Below are positions 12,201 to 24,959 of a stretch of DNA of 64,000 nt, in pieces. This stretch comes from Phytoseiulus persimilis (taxonomy: Eukaryota > Arthropoda > Arachnida > Mesostigmata > Phytoseiidae), in assembly GCA_037576195.1 (NCBI GenBank), contig CM075102.1, positions 22,564,745-22,628,744 of the forward strand, written 5' to 3'. The notes beneath the pieces were generated by a model. The model worked only from the letters and a program-made list of their open reading frames with translations. It made no database searches and was not told the DNA's origin. The number at the start of each line of letters is the position of its first letter. The first letter of the stretch is position 1. Position numbers and translations under genes: made by a program.

Positions 12201-15200
12201 GCCCGCTCGAAAGAACAGTCACTCGAGAGTTACATGATTTGTATGATATTGGGGCCAATGGGCGAGCGTTCATATGTACCCGATATAACGGGAAGCCACT
12301 CAGATTAGACGATGCGGTGCAAGAGCACGCACGCTCACCGGCACGCACGTTGGCTCAACACGGAAGGGCTCTCCGATGGTTCTAAAAATGAATTTTGACA
12401 GTGGCTCGCAAATCATTCGACAACCCATCGCGATCGGACCTCCCCGCGAGACCGGAATGTCGTTGGGTTGGCTGCCATTGCGAAATGGGATCTTGCACAC
12501 AATGGCGGCCCGCACGCTCGCACGTGCTCGATGTCGTTGACCCATGGACGTGGTTTCGTAATTGGAGGTCCACCATCCTCGTGTTTCACCCTTCCTCTTC
12601 CACTGAACGAGTGGTTGTTGCTCCAAGCCCGGATGACAGTTGCGCTCGTCGACTCCGACAGAGTTCCCTGAGTCTGGATGATCACAATGTTGATGGCGCC
12701 CTTGATGAGGCGGATGATTGTATCTGGATGATGATGCCGTTGACGGTGACGCGCGGAGTATCCAGCGGGTCCGCCGGACTCGGGCCTTGACCCGGCGCGG
12801 AGGAGCTCAACTCCAAGTATATTGTCTGCGACTCCCTTCCTGTTCCGAGTCCTCCACTCTGAAAGCCCGGTTTCGTTCCAGTCACTGACTCGACGCACGC
12901 CATGACGGTTCATTTCTCAGGAAAGACCCTCGAGAGGATGACTCCATTGTCCCGCCCCTTCTCAAGCGACGGAGCTCCAATAACGACCACCGAGCCCTGC
13001 AGGAGCAGCCTGCGCGTGATTCGTTTCTTTCGATTCGATGGAAATAGTGGAACTAATAGTTTCTCAGATGAGAATGGGCCACGGAGCGTTCCTGGCGGGG
13101 AATTCGAACAGAAGATAGCGGGGAATAGGGACACGACACCTGACAGTTTCGTTTTGCAGCTTCCTGGACCGCGTTCTCACGGGACTGCGAGTGCGCAAAG
13201 TCACATTGATGATGCGCGGAGGATCCCGGCATCCACAGAACCTGCTGCTCATTGAACGGGGCGGCTTCTCCCGCTATGGGATTATTAGTTAGATCAGATG
13301 CGTATCCCGCAGCAGCGAGTCGTTCTTCGAGGTAAACGCCCACGTCCCGGTTCCAGCCGGAGCTGACTGTGCGCGACTTGTTTCGTTGTTCCATTCTGTA
13401 GGCAACAAATAAAATCGCGAACGTCCCATAAAGCTCGACTCCCCCCGAAATATACACAAACTCAATTACTCCTGTTTTATGGCTTCGTGCTTAGCTCTGA
13501 GCCGCCGCGGGGCGAGCTTCTCTTTTCAATACCCTCACCCGACAACTGCTTGCAGCCATGGACTCATAGGGAATCGCGGAGTTTCTTTGAGGAGCAATTT
13601 TTCGGCTGCCGAGGGACGATGCGTTCCTTGGCCTGTTGACGCAGTGCGACTCTCGGAAGCCTGCTATCCGGGAGTTACAATAGAAGTAATCAGCGGATGT
13701 ACGTATGTCGCAGTCAGAGCCCGCAATTCGTCAGCCCTAGCGAGACATCATGAGAGCTTTCATTGTTTTCGTTATCCTCTGAAGATACGGTGAAGGATTC
13801 GAGCGAAGATAGAGTCGGCTACTCACTTATTCAGATAATCAACACAGCCGTGAACCGCGCATTGCGCCGCCAAACAACTTTTCTCGCCCCAGTTGACTCC
13901 ATCTGCCAAGGCGAGGATCGCGGAGTTCTCTCGCACGCAGAGTCCGAAGGCATCTGCAATCGGTTCGCCAGTGTTCTCCTTCGTGTTTGGGTTGCATTCG
14001 TACAAGGTGGTCGCCAGTCCGCAGGCGAAATCAGTCGGACACTGCCAGTTCGGGATTCCGGCTACATCAGCCCGGCTTGTCTCTGAAAGCGGAAATGCGA
14101 AATTTGAGGAAAGCTGTGTCGTTGATTCGTTCAGTCGCTGGACCGTTCCTCGGTTCCGATCGCTACGCCGGTCTCAAGTTCAAGGGGGAGACTTCATGGC
14201 CCCAGCCGGGGAAAAACCGCCGGCCATCGTCATTTGAGAGGCCTGCATCTGAAGTTCTTATCAAGAAGTAAAGTAATGCGGCGTTGTGGGCCATGTGTGG
14301 CTGGACAGGAGGGTGGATTCTCTCTCAGTTGGCCAGCGAATCTCTTGAGCTCTGCCCACCGGGGGGGGGGGGGGGAAGAGTGGTTCCAACTCCTAAATCC
14401 CCCAAAGACTCAGTAGCCGGCTTAGAGCTCTGACTGACTGGAGCCTGCCGAGAGAAATCGACGTCGGCTCTGCTGCAGTGAATCACGATGATGACCACGT
14501 ATCGACCCGCTCATGCGACCCACTTAGAGAGCTGGGACAATCCAGTGTTCACGAATCTTCCGCCCAGCGACCACCGCCATGAGGGGGAAGGCGCCGTACA
14601 AATGATCGCGCGTCAACTTCGAGATGAGTTCTCAGTGTTTCGCCGTTTCCGAGAACTCGGGAGGACTTCTGCGGAAAGAAATCACACCCCGGGCCCCGAG
14701 ATCGTTCTAAGATGATTTCCGTTAGACCGCGAACCTCATGGCGCCCCGCCGTCTGGCTGTCTGCCTGTTATGCACTCGAGTTTTGGCTCGATCCCAAGTA
14801 TTAGGCATGAACGAGGGCAATGGCGGCCAGGCGATCAGCAAACTGCGGGGCTCATCACAGACCAACCTCCGACGATGTCAATGAGCTCTGGCGACAAGCG
14901 TAAGGATAAAAATCATGAACAGTCGGAGAACTCTAATGACGCGATTAACGACCACTATTACGGCGGCGTGGAGCTAAAGGAAGAGCGATCGCGAGCTCTT
15001 CGAAAATATCTGAAGAGGCAAGCTGTTCAGCCGGAGGAATGAACATTTCTTCCAATGAGCGAAAACTTTGAAGGAGTAGAGAGAACAGACAGATTCGGAG
15101 GAGGCCGCAAGCGCGATCGAGGCATGTGTGCTGTAATCACCGAGCAACAATGTCCTATTTAGGAATCCATTTGTTAGAATTCAGTTCACGTCGGACGACA

Positions 15201-17779
15201 AATGGAGACCCTCCCAAGAGACGGCAGGAAACGTTTCCCTCACGGAAACCCGCCCGAATCTGGCGACCCAGACGGTAAGTTGAGGAAAAACTTATCACGT
15301 GACGTTACCCAGCGATGTCCACCCAGATACAAGTGAGCTTCCATCCGTGGCGAGCCTCTCGCTTCTTTCAGCGGCTTCAGGGAAACCTTCCGAATGAAGA
15401 TGGGTGAGCTAGCGTCCGAAAAACATCCATCTTCCAAAACAAATCACAGAGTCACTCATACTTCCGAAACTGCGAGCATCGATGAGAGCTCGAAGGCTCC
15501 ATTCAAAAAGAGGTCAGAGAATCCATATTTCTCGGGCGTCCAAAACGATTCCGCATCGATTCTCCTCTACGATGGGATAAAATCGTCCCGTAAAGGCTCC
15601 TTTCGACAGCGATGGAGCCGCCAACGACGTCGGCGGCGAGAAACTGACTCAAAGGTATTGAATTGTAGCTTGGAGGACCGGCTTCGTAAAGTTGAGCATC
15701 GGCTAGTTACAGCTTGGAGATCCAAGGTCTCAATCGGAGCGCACGAAACGTTCCGGAATTGGTTCGCCATTGGGCCCGAAAGGAATTACGCCAGTGGTGA
15801 TTGAAAGAGGTTGGCCGTGGTCTCGGAGAAGAAAACGTCTCGGAAGCTCGAGTTTCGAGGATAGGGATGATCTTGCGGCTCAGGAGGGCTGGGGAGCCCA
15901 GAATCCGCCGTCAGATATCGTACACAAACGGCAGAGAAGTTTCCCGAATTCGACATGAAGCAGCGCGAGTAGGGTCGGGAGTTTACTCAAGATACCCGGA
16001 GTGCTTGACCTTTCAGAACATCCGAAGTTCTCGCACGAGCGGTGCTGAATCCAGGGCAGGGGAGATATGAGCAGCGTTGGGTCAGAAGTGCCTCCCAGTA
16101 GAAAACGATCGAACTGCACGGACACCATCTGTTGTTACATCGACGCGTCCACCAAACGGTCCGCGACCGCCCACGGTCGACCTGGGGCTGTTGAACTTTT
16201 TCGTTTTATTCTGTTCCGACTGGAAGAATACTTTTGGAAACACTTCGACCCTGCTAGCTGATCTCATACGGACCGATCGTATACCATTGACTTGAACCTC
16301 TCTTCTTCTGAGCTGCGGCCTCATGTCGTCACTCTCGAGGAGCGCTCAGCTGTCGTCGTTCCAGCGAACTCGCCCGAACGAGCTCAGCTTTGTTTCTATG
16401 AACATCGTCAGCGTCAACAACAGAGCACTCTACCGATCACACCTGACTGCTACAGGCAGCTCGCGACACCCGATTCGGCGTCGCTGAGCTCCTCGACATC
16501 AGAGTATGCGTTGGAGCGACTGCTAATGCAGATGGCACTAATCCTGATTGAATGATTGATCAAGGTGAGAAGAAACCCGTGTTTCCAGATTAGCTCCGAG
16601 ATCATACCGCCTCAGGATTGTCCGACGATCGCTCCATGTCCGAGTAGAGCCATCCTCGTACACAGATGCTGATCTTCCAGAATGGTCGAGGAGGGGTTCG
16701 AGCAGGATAATCCTCCTCGAGCGAGGGATTCGAGCGCCTTCTCGGACCCCGATCGAGTCTCTAATGCACGGATCAGATATGCGCGGAAATCTATGGGCCA
16801 GCCTCAGCGATATTTCCGGTCCCAATAGCACTCGTGTTTCTCGCAGGGAAGGAGCCACGTCCGCAACTTGATCGCATCCGAGTCAAAGAACTTCGTGGAG
16901 GCTCCTCTTATTTCTCTTTCTTCCAGGCCTCTCCAGACACCGGATGGTGCGACACATCTTCTGCGACATTTACAACAAATGTGTGACAATCGCCGGCGCT
17001 GAGCCGAACTGTTCCACCGGAAATGATCGGCGAGTTGTGTCCGAATAACTTTCTGTAACACTCACGCAGATTCGTGGACAAACACTTCGAGATTTTCGAT
17101 CACTCCGAAAAACGGCGAGGGACAATCAACGAAGAATGTAATTCGACTGGAAGCGTGGCTGTTCAAGCGCGTTGCGGTGAACCGTCCTGGCAGTCGACGC
17201 GAAGGTCGAAGGAGAATCACGGAACGCGCTCGAGCAGCTCGGATTCTGGAGGTGAGAAGCTGTTATCGGAAACCTCCGAAAGAGAACAAGCGCCTCGTTC
17301 CGCGTTCCGGGAAGCTCATTGAGTGAGAATTTCCTCCTCTTGTCTGAATTACATGGTTTTCGCCGACATTCCGCATCAGAGACCACTGACCGAACCCACG
17401 AGAACGCAATCAGATATCGAAGATGACACCTCCGAAGCGTATCCGTCGACACAGGCTCTCCAGTTACGCGTTGCAGTACGCGTATATCTGTGCGTGGACA
17501 GTCGTGCGTGGAGAAGTTCTCTCAGATCAATCGTATCGAAGTAGGAAAGAGGCGAAACCTGACGTACCTGTCTTCTTCGGGGAATCATCTATAAACTCGA
17601 CCGCGTCGTCTGCAGTAAACGACTTTTGGGAATCTCCCGGAACGATTGCTGTTAGACCCTGGTTCGGTCCCGTGTGGGACGCAACGACTCGCGGAGCCAT
17701 GTAGGCGACCGGATGACTGGGTAAATCATAGCAAGATTTCCCGTGATGGATTTCCGGCACTGTACATCCATTGATTTCC
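9208..17779 (-). CDS. PP2C-like phosphatase-domain protein, CG9801 family (5' end not resolved)
   Basis: Six exons are phase-consistent: 17779-17568, 14082-13827, 11054-10816, 10349-10039, 9977-9702 and 9582-9208. They give about 556 residues plus an unresolved N-terminus upstream. The order of conserved blocks matches the Drosophila 'PP2C-like domain-containing protein CG9801' family as I recall it: LADGVNWG, then [57 protein letters not shown] and LPGKLDH-like VPGKLDH. The DG and SDG acidic motifs that bind metal in active PP2Cs are both present, so activity is possible but untested. The C-terminus is a Ser/Thr/Ala-rich, probably disordered tail. Introns of 3.5 kb and 2.8 kb contrast with 58 and 119 bp ones downstream. 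The 58-bp intron (10038-9978) uses a weak CAAG acceptor, chosen for frame. Confidence 0.8.
11055..13826. other. Long intron of the PP2C-like gene
   Basis: This 2.8-kb intron runs from a GTGAGT donor to a TTTTCAG acceptor, with a consensus CTACTAAC branch site on the minus strand at 11088-11081. Overlapping open frames on both strands at 12,300-13,460 look like stop-poor noncoding sequence; I could not assign any to a family. Confidence 0.6.
14361..14375. repeat. 15-base G homopolymer
   Basis: An uninterrupted run of 15 G inside the 3.5-kb intron of the PP2C-like gene. It could form a G-quadruplex or be an assembly-error-prone site. Confidence 0.95.
14875..15042 (+). CDS. Hypothetical small hydrophilic ORF nested in a PP2C-like intron
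   Basis: A 55-codon frame begins 16 nt after a plausible acceptor (CATCACAG, ending at 14860) and ends in TGA. The peptide is hydrophilic, starting [12 protein letters not shown] and ending [14 protein letters not shown], with acidic and basic clusters. I recognise no family. It lies on the strand opposite the host gene. No AATAAA is visible nearby. It may be the last exon of an unseen gene or chance. Confidence 0.22.
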   Translation: MSMSSGDKRKDKNHEQSENSNDAINDHYYGGVELKEERSRALRKYLKRQAVQPEE

Positions 17780-19660
17780 CTGGAATAAAAAGAGAGTTCG
17801 TCGGGAGTCCTGATTGTTAACGAACTCCTCGAGCCTGCGCGGCTGAGTCAGCGAGCCCTCATTGAAGGACTTTATCTAGCTGAGCATTTCTCCAAGAGCT
17901 TGAGTCCGCCCTGAGCGCTCGAATTAACCCGGGTTGGTCTCCGACACTCAGGAGTCCTATTCCAGCAGCTGTCAGTCGGCACATGCGCTGCGCCGCCTCC
18001 AACGCCGATAGCCCCGAGATCAGTATGATACAGCAGTTCATGAACAGAGAAGATCCAATTTCCCTGCGACGACTGCCTGCCGAGAGCTCGGAACACTCGG
18101 AGATTTCACCCCTGGTATCTGGTCTCTGTCACCGACGAACCTAGAGAGAATAATGACATTCCGCCGTGGCCGTGGTCCTTTCAGCTCAGGAGACGGCGGC
18201 CGATACCAGCAGAGTTTTTGTTCGTGCACACTCCCCGAACGAATTCCGCAAGATCGATCAATCTCGGATAGCTGGGTCCGACGAGGTGGCAGCAGCTGAT
18301 CGCGGGCCAACTGCGACTTCGATCCGACTCTGAGCTGACTCGGTTCGATTCGAGTTAACAACTTTCACCGGAAAACTCTCATTGTTCACGGAGAGGGGCA
18401 TTCCGGAAGCATGGCCATGGTTCTATATGCTGCTGAGGCACTCCGATCTTCCGTCTAGGATGGCTGGGGGGGAGCATGACGAGTCATAATTGTACGGGGC
18501 GTCGATTGACCGCTATCGCGAGTGGGGAAGTGGGTTTCGAAGTTAGGAACACTTCTCGAGCGAGCGACCGCCGACGGTCACCAACGAAATCAGGCGCTTC
18601 CAGGACTGCCCGAGCAGAAACTCATCCAGGGGCTGTGAAGAACGAATTCACAACGACAGCACGAGTCCCTGACCCGCAGCCCATCTCGACAACGGGGTAC
18701 GTTGTTAGAAGAGATGCGGCGCTAAGATGGGGTTGAGCTTTCCCGATTCCAATCTCGTCCGCCGTCAGAAGGTGAAGCGTTGAAAGCCTCGCGATGAGAA
18801 TGTTACTCGGGAGGCGAGCGTACAATACGACATTTGTTCCCTTGGAAGGTGAACGCCAGAACTCGCTGCGTTTGAAGGGCGCAGACGACGCGAGTAATCG
18901 TCACGAACCACGCGGGCAACCCCAAAGTGAGACCAACCAAACGAGCGGGTCGCCGGCTGCGCGGAAGAGTGAGTGAGTTACTGACTCGTCTCTGATTAAT
19001 AGAGGTCCATTACGGCGACATCTACAACTGGGTGCCCGTCGAGTGTTCATTCTCACGCCAGGCGGAGCTACGTGATACTTCTTTCCTGCCGCTTAGACTG
19101 CGTCTTTCCCCGGCGTGCCGGTCTGTTCGTGCGACAATGTTGTCGCTTAGCGGAGGACCCGTTTCCACTGACGAAAACGACGATATCTGACGACATGATG
19201 GGCGGCCGCGAAAACCATCTCATGCCGCGAGCTCCAATATGATTTTGACATCGTTCTCCGACCCCGGAGGTCAATCAATCGCTCGCTATCGCGACCAGGG
19301 TCTCGATCCGATGTACATATCCAGGTGAGAGCCGGAGAATGGACTCTGGCGAATTAACGAGGAACGAGGCCGCGAGGGAAGCTCCAGGCGTTCTCTACAT
19401 CAGTTGATCATGACGATTCTAAGGTTTGTCCGCTGGCCTTCCCTGATTTGCATCGATCTTCGGAACGACGCTGCGAGAACGAAAATAATGTCCACGACCA
19501 GAAACGCCAGCGGGACGAAAGGCTTCGCGTGAGGAGCCTGTTTCCCCCGAACAACTCAAACAACCTTCGATATGTACATCGAACACCTGTTTACGTTTCT
19601 GTCAATACGAGGCAGGATACAGCCGGAGGGATCCTGTTCCCCAGCTCTCTTCTCTTGAAT

Positions 19661-20134
19661 TTACGCCTCTTTCAAAGCTGGTAGTACAGGTCGGTTTTCT
19701 GTGGCCAACGGGAGCCGCCCGAGCAGGCGTCGCGAAGCATTTGGTAAAACGTCCCGCCTTGCAGACGGCTTCCCTTTCTTTCTATCTGAAATGCCGCTGA
19801 AAACGCCAAATCCGTCCCTGGCAACGACAACCGCGGCAGCTAGAGCAACAACATCGACGGTTTCACTCCATGCGGCAGTTTGTCTGTTCCTAGTGAACCC
19901 GAGCATGAGCGGTTGAACGGTAGCAATATCAACAAAACCATCATCGCCAGCATCAGAAACAGGAGCGAACGGAGTCGTCGTCGACTTCGTCATTACCCTT
20001 TTGGTCGTTACCCGACGCCGGGCTGGATCGATCCGGGTTCGGTTTCGGGTGGCTGTGGATTCAGGATGAGCAAATGTTAAGGCGGAAACTCCTCCGGTAT
20101 AGAGCCCGGTTCCCAGCACGAAGCAGCGTATCAT
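19661..20134 (-). CDS. Hypothetical ORF with possible signal peptide and one membrane segment
   Basis: An uninterrupted 157-codon frame starts MIRCFVLGTGLYTGG, which could be a weak signal sequence. It contains a second hydrophobic stretch (VDVVALAAAVVVA) near residue 90, and the rest is Arg/Thr-rich. I know no similar protein. It sits upstream of the PP2C-like gene on the same strand, so it could be part of that gene's 5' end, a separate small gene, or chance in stop-poor sequence. Confidence 0.2.
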   Translation of the reverse strand: MIRCFVLGTGLYTGGVSALTFAHPESTATRNRTRIDPARRRVTTKRVMTKSTTTPFAPVSDAGDDGFVDIATVQPLMLGFTRNRQTAAWSETVDVVALAAAVVVARDGFGVFSGISDRKKGKPSARRDVLPNASRRLLGRLPLATENRPVLPALKEA

Positions 20135-21307
20135 AGAAATGGGGAAAACAGTGCATCGTCTATTCCGAATCCGTCATCATAGAATTCGCTGCCACTGCGA
20201 GTCGACAACTTATTTGTTGACCTTCAATGATAAAGAAAGCGAGAGAAGAAGGACGAGCGCTCAGCGGAAGCAACAAGAATCAACCGCGGAAATCGTTGAG
20301 CAAACAAGAGCCGGTTCATTGAGATGGGACATTCATAAATGATCGCCCGAGGAGAAACAACCCTGAAGATTCTTCCTCGATGAGCGCACTCGATGCTCTC
20401 GAGATGTGCCCGTGCATATCGTGGCGGGGAGCTCGCGAAAAGCCAAGTCACCTGTTTCGCCAAACCATGGGTCTTCTCTGAGGACCCGTATTGAATGCGC
20501 GCATCGGCCAAGCAGCGCGTCGCACGTCAGCGGCTTTCCTCATTACAGCAGCGCACAAGAGAACACGAGCGGCTGTTAACGCAGCCTGCCATGTTGTCAC
20601 TGTTGACACCTCGAGCTCTAATTGGAGGGTCCGAGGGAGACTTCCTTACCCGTTGAGGTAACGATGGATGAAACTGTCATGCGTCTCCAGAGAAGTGGCA
20701 GCTTCAAATTTCTGTCTCGTTGCGGGCTGTTCTGAGACGGGCTCGCATCCTTCTTTCAGGGAGAAACTTCTCCACAAATCAGCCACTCGACTGCGCAGAG
20801 TTTGCGTTGAACTCATCGTTGCACTTCTTCACATCGACCTGATCACAATCCTAGCGCACTTGTGAGATGTTTGTTCGGCATCACAGAGTATCACAGACAG
20901 AAGAACCCAAGTCAGAAAAGCCTCGAAGGCCCAACTAGCCCGGAAGAATTTCTATTCAGCGACATAAAGGCATCGTGAAGTTCTCCGGCGCCTCCTGAAG
21001 CCCTCCTGTTCGCTTCACATCTGTCTCCTATGTATCGTCGGCTGCTGACTACCAGCGGGCGGGCAGGCACGATGGATGTCGGTGTGCAGTCCGTTCTCTC
21101 AGAGCACTGGGAATGGATGCATGCCTCGGTCGCCTCTCTCCCTTGTGTTTTGGACTGGTACAGGGGGCGCCACCGTTCGTTTCGGTTTCCCTGCTCACTT
21201 GGCTGCTCAGCCAGCAGGTTGTTCGCTCTGTTCGGTGCCTGCCTGCCTGGCCGGCCCCGGCAGCTCGCTTGGTCCACTCGCTCATTCATTCAAAGCTGGC
21301 CGCGGAC

Positions 21308-21331
21308 GTCGTCGTTGTCGTCGTCGTCGTC
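21308..21331. repeat. (GTC)n microsatellite
   Basis: Eight GTC units, one of them GTT. Simple repeat with no associated gene. Confidence 0.85.
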
Positions 21332-24300
21332 GCGGACCATATCCACAACGGCAGCCACCGCGGCGAGGTGAGAGGTGGAGAAAGTGGAAAGCGAGCGCGA
21401 GAGCGTGACATCATCACTACTGGACTCACTCAGACACGCAGATCCGGACACGCAAACACTTGTGAGATGGACTGGTACCCTTTGAAATAGGGTTCTTGAA
21501 CTTCAGCCTGTCGAGTATTCCACAAACAGGGTTCCTGGTTGACAAGCACATAGGTTGAATTCTCATCAGATGTTGGGAGAAAATGGGCAGGAAGAGGAAA
21601 CCATCCCTGGCTTTGCGAAAACCAACTCGGCAAACTGAGCTTAGAGTAAAACGTGTACAACTCTGCGAGCACCTGCGGTGCGGCGAAAGGTGACGAAATG
21701 GCCAGGTTGCAATGAAATCTGAGCTTCAGAGTGCGGGGAGAAGAACTTGCGGGATCTGCGCCGAGGCACGGTTGTCCGTCGAAATTAGAATGTTCGATGC
21801 TCCGCCCAAGTCAATGAGCGCTCCTCCGGGTTACAAAGGCGACCCACCGAAGAGTCCTCGTTCCATTCCAGTGATGTTCACTCCCAGGATGGGTGCAATC
21901 CATCGTAGCTTCTCTGATTGATAGGTCGCCCTTTTATTTTTCAGAAATCAGGGAGGTAAATGATGATGAGATACGGAAACCTATACTTCTGTTGCTCGGT
22001 TTCAGATGGTATGGCTCCCGTCTCACTCGCCGAGAAGATGGCATGACCAGATATTGCAATCGAAACACTCTTCATCCAAGCGAGGGAAGCGTTGGAAAGA
22101 TCTGACAGTGAGAATTCAAATTTTGAGGAGGCTCAACCCATCGAGCAGTCTCCAAAAAAGCCCAGAGGAAACTGGGTTCCGCGAGTCCCGTCCTAAAATT
22201 TGTTAAACTCGGTTATCCATTCATCGATTTGTTAACTCCATCACAGGGGTTTTCTCATATATGCTATCGGTTGTCTCCGAATCTAGTTGAATCACTCGTT
22301 TCGTTTTATATCCGCGCTTAGGCCCCACGAACGGCTCCCCGAGATTCTCAGGCGGTTCGGCTGTTGAGGTGATTAGAGGATGCGGAGCACAGGAGAGGTT
22401 TCATGAGAGGCTTCCTCTGCAGGAGGGTGATAGACGATTTCCTTCCAGATCGGAAAAATTCCACTTCACTCTCTTCCAGGGTGCCCGCGCAGTCGGGGTC
22501 TCCGGGCCTGACTCCAGCTATCAGAAGCTGTAGGGCCGCTGTGTCTGAGAGTCCTTCTGGTTAAGGCCTGGTCAAACGCCATCCAGTACTCGATGAGAAC
22601 ATCCCGAATACCAATGATCGAAGTCAGTCCGGAATTTACTCAAAGATGGTAACTTTCGAAGAATATCTGAGATTCGAGATGCCTAGGTAGCTGACTGGAT
22701 TGAAAGCGAGCCGCCCACCAGCGCGATCTCAGCCGACCCAGGAAGTCCATGAACCTGGATTGGTGTATCGGATGCTTGTAAAGGGCTCGTAGGTCGTAGC
22801 TGAGAGAAGTTTCCTTGATTGGGACGACCAGTGTGGCCGTGTTCGACGGCAGTCCGTAATCGAAGTCTGCAGCATGGACGAGAGCGATATCTTCACTCAA
22901 AGACGTAATTGAACAACGTTCGAAATTCGATCTCAGCCGGGACAGTCTGAACCCAGGCAGCCTCGCGCCCTGTGCGACCGAAGGTGCTGACTAACTTCTG
23001 GGCAGTTCCGGCTCGGTCAGACCGAGCCGAGTTTTTTCAAGCCCGAGAGATTGAAACTTTCTGAGTTTACGGCCTTCCACCGAAGAATAAAAGCGTGAGA
23101 CATCCCTAGAAGAACTTCACTGACAGCAATCTTGGAAGAATCCCATCCAAGCTTTGAGGGAGCGCGTCCATATGATTCAGTTCTGTCGATTCGGTCAGGC
23201 ATCTCACGAACTGAACAAGATTTCCTCCGAGTTGATTCGCTGATCAGCTTGCGCTCCGAACGAAGTGCGGGTTTCATGCAGACACAAGTGGTTACCGTAT
23301 CCTACATAGGTCCTATCATCAATCACCCTGGAGTCCCTAATGAGAAGGAAGCTCTCCTCTCCCATCGGCCTGATTCAGACGTTCGGAATTTTCCTCACAC
23401 TGCCCAAGGCACAGGTTCCTCACCTGGAACATTCCTCATTCACGGGAACGGAATTAAGGGCGCTCAACCCCCCTTCCCTGGCCTTCGCGGGGGCGGTCCC
23501 GTTCAGCCTCTCACCAAATGGGCTAGCTACGCTACTGGCCGTAATGAGGTATAATACGCACCGATACTGGCTCTCACAAATAAATAAATGGAGTGAAATC
23601 CTCATCGAAATGATACTCCAGTGTTGAGCGAGTGTCCTCATCCGAATTCACGAATGCCCCACCGCTTTCGAAGCCGAAAGGCGGAGGTTCAGGCGCGGTC
23701 ATTGAGGGACAAATTCTCCACCTGCGGACATGACGGGGCTATGCGATAGAATGTGTTTCAGGACCCATCACGCTCCGGTCCGTTTCGTTCTGAAGTTGCA
23801 AAACCTACTCTAATCTTTCGGGAGCTCCGTGGGTTTCTACAACATGGAATTTGGGAGCACTATGACTTCTGCATTGCGAAGAGTTATGGGGAGTTACACA
23901 TTGGCAACTCTATTAAGTTTTGGATGACGCCTCCCTCGGGAGAGTGGCTGATTCAACGCAGGTGTTTCGGAGGGATTGTTTCTCATGAACATGGTCCCTC
24001 ACATTTATCTCGGGGGGATCTCTTGGTCGCTTTTCCGGTCAGGCCAAATGATGATCAGTCACTGCAGGAAGTTCGCTATCCACCGTGATGAAGGTTCAGG
24101 ATTTCACACCGCTGGCACGGAGATCAGACTTTGCTTGCGGTTAGGGCTGAGATCTGGGATGAGCTCTAGTCCCTATCACTCTGAAAAAGAAGAACATCAA
24201 CTAACAAATCTCAAACTTGGGTGTGGGAGAAGTATTGAATTGGGCTCGTATGAAGTCTTGGCTCGCTCTAGCACCCTTCGCTTTCAGCATTGTTCCATTG

Positions 24301-24959
24301 TAAAAAATCGGCAGTCAAGATGGATCCCCTCATGCTTGGAAATCAACGAGAGCACAACGATTCCTGAGCTCCGGAGCATAGAAATTCCTCTCTCGAGGTT
24401 CGCCAAGGATTGCTTAATCCATCCATGTGGTGGTCACGCGGAGATACGAGCTGCGGGCCGAATCTGGTTCGCGAGCTACAGTTCTCCCACCGCTGCCAGT
24501 GATGACCACGAAACTCCTCTTACAGGCGACTCCACTCTAGTCAGCCATAACTTACAATCAGCCAGGCATCGTCCTCAAAGGATAATTGGCGTGCTGTTTC
24601 CCTCCGTTTTTCGACTAACATTTCAACTTTCAGCCATAGCGATGGGAGGTTTGACGAAGAACACTGTTTCACCCCAGTGAGCTCGGCACCTCAACTCGAT
24701 GATGATCGCATCGGAGAATCTGGAACATTGACTCAAAACCTCCGCGCCGATTCGTTTCGAGGCCACAAAGTTGCAAGAGCTCAGCTCCAATTTCGCGAGT
24801 CATTTGATTGATTAGGAACGCAACTCTCGTCTCAAAATTCAACAATTAGGAATTCTGTGGTCACGGCTGCCGAAGTCCGTTCCTTCATCGAGATCTCTTC
24901 GCCTCCCACCGCCAACAGAGAGAATCAAGTCAAGCTTCATTCCCACAGCCGTCGTGTGA

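Larger units (their letters stand above)
17780..24959. other. No confident gene; probably 5' part or promoter of the PP2C-like gene plus intergenic DNA
   Basis: The PP2C-like exon at 17779 starts after a TTTTATTCCAG acceptor, so at least one more 5' exon must lie here, but I could not place it. The rest shows open frames of 60-230 codons with no recognisable domain. The longest plus-strand frame (23976-24680) is rich in Ser, His and Arg with no motif and sits upstream of a retrotransposon remnant; it may be decayed transposon sequence. Confidence 0.4.

Noticed and set aside
12300-13460. Set of long overlapping frames inside the PP2C-like intron
   Set aside because: Both strands are open together, with Pro/Ser/Arg-rich low-information translations and no family or splice support.
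18622-18825. Minus-strand frame containing VVEMGCGSGT, like a methyltransferase SAM motif
   Set aside because: Only this one short motif fits; flanking sequence lacks every other motif of the fold and the frame is short.
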